This document shows positions 4,783 through 8,173 of a stretch of 8,173 nucleotides of DNA, one piece after another. A program made the position numbers and the translations under genes. The DNA is from Fen-549 sp964636655. Lineage in GTDB: Bacteria > Actinomycetota > Thermoleophilia > Gaiellales > Gaiellaceae. The notes under the pieces were generated by a model, which worked only from the letters and a program-made list of their open reading frames with translations, had not been told where the DNA came from and made no database searches. Numbering within the stretch: position 1 is the stretch's first letter; the number at the start of each line of letters is the position of its first letter. Location of the stretch: contig CAZWTK010000057.1 in NCBI GenBank assembly GCA_964636655.1, forward strand, positions 1 through 8,173, in the 5' to 3' direction.

Positions 4783-5805
4783 ATGAAGAAGGTTCAACTG
4801 GCACGGACGGGCGAAGAGGTCAGTCAGTACTGCTTCGGCTGCATGAATCTCGGCACGCTCGTGAGCAAGGACGACTCGTTCGCGCTGCTCGACCGCTTCG
4901 CCGCGGCGGGCGGAAACTTCCTCGACACCGCCAACTGCTACGCCTGGTGGTACGGAAAAGGCGAGTTCGTCGGCGACGAGAGCGAGCTCCTGCTCGGCGA
5001 GTGGATGAGGAAGCGCGGAAATCGGGATCGTATCTTTCTCGCCACCAAGGTCGGCGGCCGGATCGAGGATCTATCTGTCATCCGCGACGAGGAAGGAACC
5101 CCGCGCTGGGAAATGCTTCCGGACGCGTACGAGCACCTCGCTCCCGCGGTCATCCGCAAGGGCATCGAGGGCAGCCTGCGCCGGCTCGGTACCGATCACG
5201 TCGATCTCTACTACGCCCACATCGACGACCGCGACACCCCGCTCGAGGAGATCGTCGGCGCCATGAACGAGCTCGTCCAGGAGGGAAAGGCGCGCTACAT
5301 CGCCTGCTCGAACCACCGCACCTGGCGACTGGAGAGAGCACGGCAGATCTCGCAGGCCAACGGTTGGGCGCAGTACATCGCCGTCCAGCAGCAGTTCTCT
5401 TACCTCCGCCTGCGGCCGGGCGCAAACCACCCGGTCACGGTCAACGGCGACGACGAGCTGCTCGACTACCTGCGCTCGAACCCCGAGGTGGCTCTGCTCG
5501 CCTACTCGCCGGCGCTCAGGGGTATCTACGACGACGCCGAGAAGCGCGAGAGCTCGTGGCACTGGCCCGAGTTCTTCAAGAGCGACGACTCGCTGGCGCG
5601 GCTCGAGGCACTATCGAAGATGGCCGGCGAGCTCGGCGTCTCGAACACCCAGCTCGTGCTGGCCTGGCTGCTCCACCACGATCCGCCGGTGATCCCGATC
5701 ATCGCCACGAGCCGGATGGAGCAACTGGAGCAAAACCTGGCCGCAACCGAGATCGAGCTCACAGACGAGCAGATGTCGGCGCTGAGTAACGCATCATCGG
5801 TTTGA
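4783..5805 (+). CDS. Aldo/keto reductase, 340 aa
   Basis: A TIM-barrel NAD(P)H-dependent oxidoreductase that reduces aldehydes or ketones. The catalytic tetrad is visible: D48 and Y53 in GGNFLDTANCYAWWYGKGE (43-61), K89 in FLATKVGG and H146 in LYYAHIDDRD. The substrate/cofactor strands ACSNH and AYSPALRG follow, and the usual cofactor phosphate-binding segment is IPIIATSRMEQLEQNL near the C-terminus. Length is normal for the family (about 320-345). The ATG at 4783 has GAGGAGAG at 4772-4779. The gene sits 87 bases after the MerR gene and 21 bases before the AhpD-like gene. That spacer contains a short GC palindrome (CCCGCGACGCGGG, about 4721-4733) but no clear second promoter. The natural substrate cannot be deduced; the MerR context suggests reactive carbonyls, aldehydes or quinones. 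Confidence 0.96.
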   Translation: MKKVQLARTGEEVSQYCFGCMNLGTLVSKDDSFALLDRFAAAGGNFLDTANCYAWWYGKGEFVGDESELLLGEWMRKRGNRDRIFLATKVGGRIEDLSVIRDEEGTPRWEMLPDAYEHLAPAVIRKGIEGSLRRLGTDHVDLYYAHIDDRDTPLEEIVGAMNELVQEGKARYIACSNHRTWRLERARQISQANGWAQYIAVQQQFSYLRLRPGANHPVTVNGDDELLDYLRSNPEVALLAYSPALRGIYDDAEKRESSWHWPEFFKSDDSLARLEALSKMAGELGVSNTQLVLAWLLHHDPPVIPIIATSRMEQLEQNLAATEIELTDEQMSALSNASSV

Positions 5806-5826
5806 ATCAACCAACGGAGGTGAAGC

Positions 5827-6108
5827 ATGTTCATCGACAAGGAGCCCGACGCCCTCTACCAGAAGTTCGCCGATAAGGTCTACGAGCCGAACGCTCTCGA
5901 CGGCAAGACCAAGGAGCTGATTGCGCTTGCCTGCTCGGTCATGGCCGACTGCGTCCCCTGCATCGAGTACCACCAACCGAAGGCCAAAGAGCAGGGCGCA
6001 ACCGACGCCGAGATAAGAGAGGCGTTGGCAATCACCATGACCGTCAGCGCCGGCAGCAAGCAGGCCAAGTACTGGAAGCTCATTCACGAGCTGAGCAAGG
6101 GGGACTGA
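5827..6108 (+). CDS. AhpD-like / carboxymuconolactone decarboxylase family protein, 93 aa
   Basis: A small all-helical CMD-domain protein of the AhpD type. It carries the proton-relay and thiol motif E30-x11-C42-V-P-C45-x3-H49 (KTKELIALACSV then ADCVPCIEYH), the arrangement of AhpD-type peroxidase partners, in which the two cysteines cycle between dithiol and disulfide. Genuine AhpD is a two-domain protein about twice as long; the 93-aa single-domain form is common and usually oligomeric. The start has a near-perfect ribosome binding site, GGAGGTGA (5816-5823). It is the last gene of the MerR-AKR operon, where it probably removes peroxides or supports redox cycling, though single-domain CMD proteins also serve as other thiol-dependent enzymes. 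The substrate is unknown. Confidence 0.93.
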   Translation: MFIDKEPDALYQKFADKVYEPNALDGKTKELIALACSVMADCVPCIEYHQPKAKEQGATDAEIREALAITMTVSAGSKQAKYWKLIHELSKGD

Positions 6109-6137
6109 GCTCTCGGTGAGCCGCCTCACGCGGGCTC
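6107..6137. terminator. Weak hairpin between convergent genes
   Basis: GTGAG (6116-6120) and CTCAC (6125-6129) form a 5-bp stem with a CCGC loop. GAGC (6107-6110) and GCTC (6134-6137) can extend it across unpaired bases. It fills the 31-base gap between the AhpD-like and pilin-like genes, where a bidirectional terminator is expected. No T-run is present. Confidence 0.35.
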
Positions 6138-6139
6138 GA

Positions 6140-6616
6140 CTACCGGCAGATCGCGCTCTGCGACGTCTCGATCGCCGCCGAAGGTCCTCTTTGGGCCGCA
6201 TACCAGGCGCCGTCTCGTATCTGAATGCAGTAGCTGCCTGCGCTCGTGGCCGTGATCTCGAGCGTGCTCTTCGTCGTGCTGTCCAGCTTGGCACCGTAGT
6301 ACCGTTCCAACGCCGATCTGCTCATTCCCGCGTAGCTCGAGTGATCGAGACCATAGGCGGCGACGGCGGGATCGAGCATCCTTATCTCGGCCGCGGCAGC
6401 GCTCTGCTGTGCGCCCTGCATGGCGGCGCGTGCGTGCGCCACCGCGACTCCCGCGATGATCAGCGCGAACACGAGAATGGCCGCCATCTCGGCGGCCGCG
6501 AGCGGAGAGGTGGGAGTGACTCGCCAGTTGCGGGTCGTCGCGATCGGATGAGGAGCCGCAGTCACGCCTTTTTGATCGGCCGCTGCGCCGATCGCGTGAT
6601 ACGCGAAAACGGGCAA
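6140..6616 (-). CDS. Type IV pilin-like protein with an unusual leader, 158 aa
   Basis: The layout is that of a pilin or pseudopilin. There is a 42-aa leader, a hydrophobic helix AAILVFALIIAGVAVAHARA (residues 45-64), then an Ala/Gln-rich helix AAMQGAQQSAAAAEIRMLDP (64-83) and a small extracellular domain with YCIQIRDGAWYAA and two cysteines (C130, C157) that could bridge. The helix follows LAAAEM with Glu E43, which matches the conserved E5 of mature pilins. That would put cleavage between P38 and L39 instead of after the normal Gly, so processing by prepilin peptidase is uncertain. The start is the TTG at 6616, supported by a strong purine run (GGGGGAGG, about 6628-6621) a few bases upstream; the alternative GTG at 6565 has only a weak site. 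It may be a divergent pilin, or a secreted or anchored protein with a pilin-like fold. No other pilus gene is in view. Confidence 0.65.
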   Translation of the reverse strand: MPVFAYHAIGAAADQKGVTAAPHPIATTRNWRVTPTSPLAAAEMAAILVFALIIAGVAVAHARAAMQGAQQSAAAAEIRMLDPAVAAYGLDHSSYAGMSRSALERYYGAKLDSTTKSTLEITATSAGSYCIQIRDGAWYAAQRGPSAAIETSQSAICR

Positions 6617-6651
6617 GCCCCCTCCCCCACCCGGTGGGAGTGGCTCAACCC

Positions 6652-6819
6652 TCAGCGCAAATGCTCGCGCTCACCGGTCGCCAGGAAGTGGTTGACCGCT
6701 TCCTCCCAGTCGCGCAGATCTCGCTCGAATATCAGCTCGAGCGCCTCCTTGCTCAGCGAGTTGTCGGCGGCCTCTCGGCCTTTTGCCCCGCTCTCGGGGC
6801 TCGACTCCGGTGTCGAGAT
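6652..6819 (-). CDS. Possible small protein in frame behind sufD, about 55 aa, no canonical start
   Basis: After the sufD TAG (6825-6823) the same frame continues without a stop through ACG, ATC, TCG and ACA to a TGA at 6654-6652. The sequence would read (M)STPESSPESGAKGREAAD as a Ser/Pro/Glu-rich linker, then SLSKEALELIFERDLRDW and EEAVNHFLATGEREHLR, a charged amphipathic helical stretch with codon choice like the neighbours. No ATG, GTG or TTG lies in the frame. The only start-like codons are ATC at 6819, CTG codons further in, or ACG. No Shine-Dalgarno is seen. Either it starts on a rare codon through coupling to sufD, or it is a readthrough tail of SufD, or a decayed start. I do not recognise a function. 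The helical half looks protein-like, but conservation has not been tested. Confidence 0.45.
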   Translation of the reverse strand: MSTPESSPESGAKGREAADNSLSKEALELIFERDLRDWEEAVNHFLATGEREHLR

Positions 6820-6822
6820 CGT

Positions 6823-7986
6823 CTAGGGAATCCGCGCCTCGAGCGCCTTGGCCAGTGCTTCGCGCAGCGGCTCGCGCTCGATCCGGTCGAGCGCCTCGGC
6901 GAAGAAGCCGTGCACGATCAGCCGCTCGGACTCGCTGCGGGAGAGACCGCGGCTCATCAGGTAAAAGAGCTGCTCACGGTCGACCTGGCCGACCGTGGCG
7001 GCATGGGTGCAGCGGACGTCGTTGGCCAGGATCTCGAGCCCCGGGATGGAGTTGGCGTGCGCGTGACGCGAGAGCAGTAGGTTTCGGTCTTCCTGGTAGG
7101 CGTCCGTCCTCTGTGCCTCCTTCTCGACGCGGATCATGCCTCGCCAGACCGCGGTGGCGGTGTCGCGCAGGGCGCCGCGGAAGAAGAAGTCGGAGGTTGT
7201 GTTCGGCGCCGCGTGCTCCTGAAAGGTGTCGTAGTCGAGATGCTGCTCTCCGTCGGCGAAGTAGACGCCTGTTACGCGCGAGGTGGCTCCGGTGCCGGCG
7301 AGGTCGTTGCTGATCCAGACCTTGCCCTTGCGCGAGCCCAGGCCGGCGCTGACCCAATCGAGCTCCGAATCGCGCTCGAGGCGCGTGTGCTGATGGGCGA
7401 AGTGCCAGGTCCGCTGCGAGAGCCTCTGCACCGAGATCATTTCCAGCTTGGCCTCCGCGCCCACCTGAACCTCGACGGCGGAGTTCGTATAGGCGTCGAG
7501 GTCGGGCGTAGCCGAGACGTGCTCTTCTATCAGGGTGAAACGGCTGCGTTCGCCGGCGACGACCAGCAGTCGTGTCGGCAGCGCCCCTCCGCCGACCGTA
7601 CTCTCGATGCGAACGTGTAGCGGACGTTCGAGCTCGACGCCGGCCGGTACCTCGACCAGCAGGCCGTGGCGCCAGAGCGCTGCGTTGGCAGCCGCAATCT
7701 TGTCCTCGACCGCGATCAGCGTGCCGATGCGCTCGTCGCGCTCGTCCAGCGGGGTAAAGACGATGCCGTCAGGTGCTTCGAGTATCTCGGTGCCGCTCTC
7801 GTCGATGCGTGCGCGACCCGCCGTCTCCAACTCGAAGAGCGGCTCGATCTCCACCGGACAGGCCGCCTCGGCGAGCTCGTAGGAATCAGGGTCGAAACCG
7901 GCCAGGTCGGTGAAGCGCCAGGCCTCCTCCGAGGTGGTCGGGAGAGGCAGCTCGCGGTAGACCTTCGTCGCGGTGGCTCTACTCAT
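6823..7986 (-). CDS. sufD: Fe-S cluster assembly protein SufD, 387 aa
   Basis: SufD forms the SufBC2D scaffold that builds Fe-S clusters in the cytoplasm. The N-terminal helix carries EEAWRFTDL (residues 20-28), typical of SufD. The beta-helix core runs from about 100 to 270. The conserved C-terminal block reads TSDFFFRGALRDTATAVWRG (264-283), then EAQRTDAYQEDRNLLLSRHA (290-309), IPGLEILANDVRCTHAATVG (314-333) and REQLFYLMSRGLSRSESERL. C326 and H328 correspond to the CxH pair near the end of SufD. Its length, 387 aa, fits SufD rather than the longer SufB. The start ATG at 7986 overlaps the stop of the upstream VOC gene (ATGAGTAG, 7986-7979), so translation is probably coupled; no separate ribosome binding site is seen. 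The other suf genes are not in the window. Confidence 0.95.
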   Translation of the reverse strand: MSRATATKVYRELPLPTTSEEAWRFTDLAGFDPDSYELAEAACPVEIEPLFELETAGRARIDESGTEILEAPDGIVFTPLDERDERIGTLIAVEDKIAAANAALWRHGLLVEVPAGVELERPLHVRIESTVGGGALPTRLLVVAGERSRFTLIEEHVSATPDLDAYTNSAVEVQVGAEAKLEMISVQRLSQRTWHFAHQHTRLERDSELDWVSAGLGSRKGKVWISNDLAGTGATSRVTGVYFADGEQHLDYDTFQEHAAPNTTSDFFFRGALRDTATAVWRGMIRVEKEAQRTDAYQEDRNLLLSRHAHANSIPGLEILANDVRCTHAATVGQVDREQLFYLMSRGLSRSESERLIVHGFFAEALDRIEREPLREALAKALEARIP

Positions 7987-8173
7987 ACGGCCGGTAGCGA
8001 GAGTGCAGCATCAGGTCGTTGCCGTCAGGGTCGGTGAAGAAAGCCATCTTGCAGACAGTCGTGTCGAGGGTCTCGCCTACGAACTCGACCCCCTTTGCCT
8101 CAAGTTCCGCGCGGGCCTTCTCGACATCGGCGACGTGGAGTGCGAGATGTCCGTTCTTCTGAGGTTGGAAGGG
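7979..8173 (-). CDS. VOC (glyoxalase/bleomycin-resistance fold) family protein, 3' end only
   Basis: This is the last 64 codons of a gene whose 5' part lies beyond the window. It translates to a typical VOC half-domain: GHLALHVADVEKARAELEAK, then KGVEFVGE, KMAFFTDPDGNDLMLHSRY and the end RPYE. HLALHV supplies the early strand with a possible metal His, and DPDGN is the classic turn. The final-strand metal Glu of many VOC enzymes is not visible here, the equivalent position being within DLML. The stop TAG (7981-7979) overlaps the sufD start by 8 bases (ATGAGTAG), so the two genes are probably co-transcribed. The substrate is unknown. Confidence 0.85.
   Translation of the reverse strand, partial: PFQPQKNGHLALHVADVEKARAELEAKGVEFVGETLDTTVCKMAFFTDPDGNDLMLHSRYRPYE

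Noticed and set aside
4261..4797. 178-codon minus-strand frame opposite the MerR gene
   Set aside because: Shadow of the MerR coding sequence, which has a clear helix-turn-helix and a promoter.
6785..6800. GCCCCG-CTCT-CGGGGC hairpin with a neighbouring TTTT as a terminator for sufD
   Set aside because: The T-run precedes the stem on the plus strand and becomes A-run after it on the minus strand, the wrong polarity for an intrinsic terminator of the minus-strand genes.

Overview
This GC-rich window looks like a chromosomal stretch from an actinobacterium. My best guess is the Thermoleophilia (Gaiella or Solirubrobacter-like lineages), based on GC-ending codons, the Dps-like protein, the PII subtype and the Suf gene. 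That placement is inference from sequence style, not from a search. No rRNA, tRNA, CRISPR array or complete transposon is visible.

Layout. (1) A plus-strand conserved hypothetical gene (293-736) converges with a long minus-strand block. (2) The minus block, read from right to left, is a PII protein (3938-3588), an ammonium channel (3573-2233), a cysteine-rich zinc-ribbon protein (2160-1897), a strong two-part hairpin (1919-1872), a Dps-like ferritin (1774-1118) and a [2Fe-2S] ferredoxin-like protein (about 1114-746). (3) A 340-bp divergent region (3939-4281) holds a 64-bp imperfect palindrome and a MerR-type promoter with a 19-bp spacer. (4) A plus-strand operon follows: MerR regulator (4282-4695), aldo/keto reductase (4783-5805) and AhpD/CMD-like protein (5827-6108). 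(5) It converges on a second minus block, read right to left: the 3' end of a VOC/glyoxalase-fold gene (8173-7979), sufD (7986-6823), a short unlisted reading frame (about 6819-6652) and a pilin-like protein (6616-6140).

How the genes fit together. The PII-ammonium channel pair is the classic nitrogen module, but both partners are variants. PII lacks Tyr51 and Gln39 in the T-loop, and the channel has Glu in place of the first pore histidine. The Dps-like ferritin and ferredoxin form an iron storage/redox pair reminiscent of bacterioferritin and Bfd. The MerR-AKR-AhpD set looks like an inducible defence or detoxification operon against reactive carbonyls or oxidants. SufD points to Fe-S cluster assembly.

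Most interesting points. Two reading frames, the ferredoxin and the post-sufD ORF, start in frame directly behind the stop codon of the upstream gene with no ATG, GTG or TTG start. The ferredoxin has Asp where the second cluster cysteine is expected. The MerR promoter implies a leaderless mRNA.
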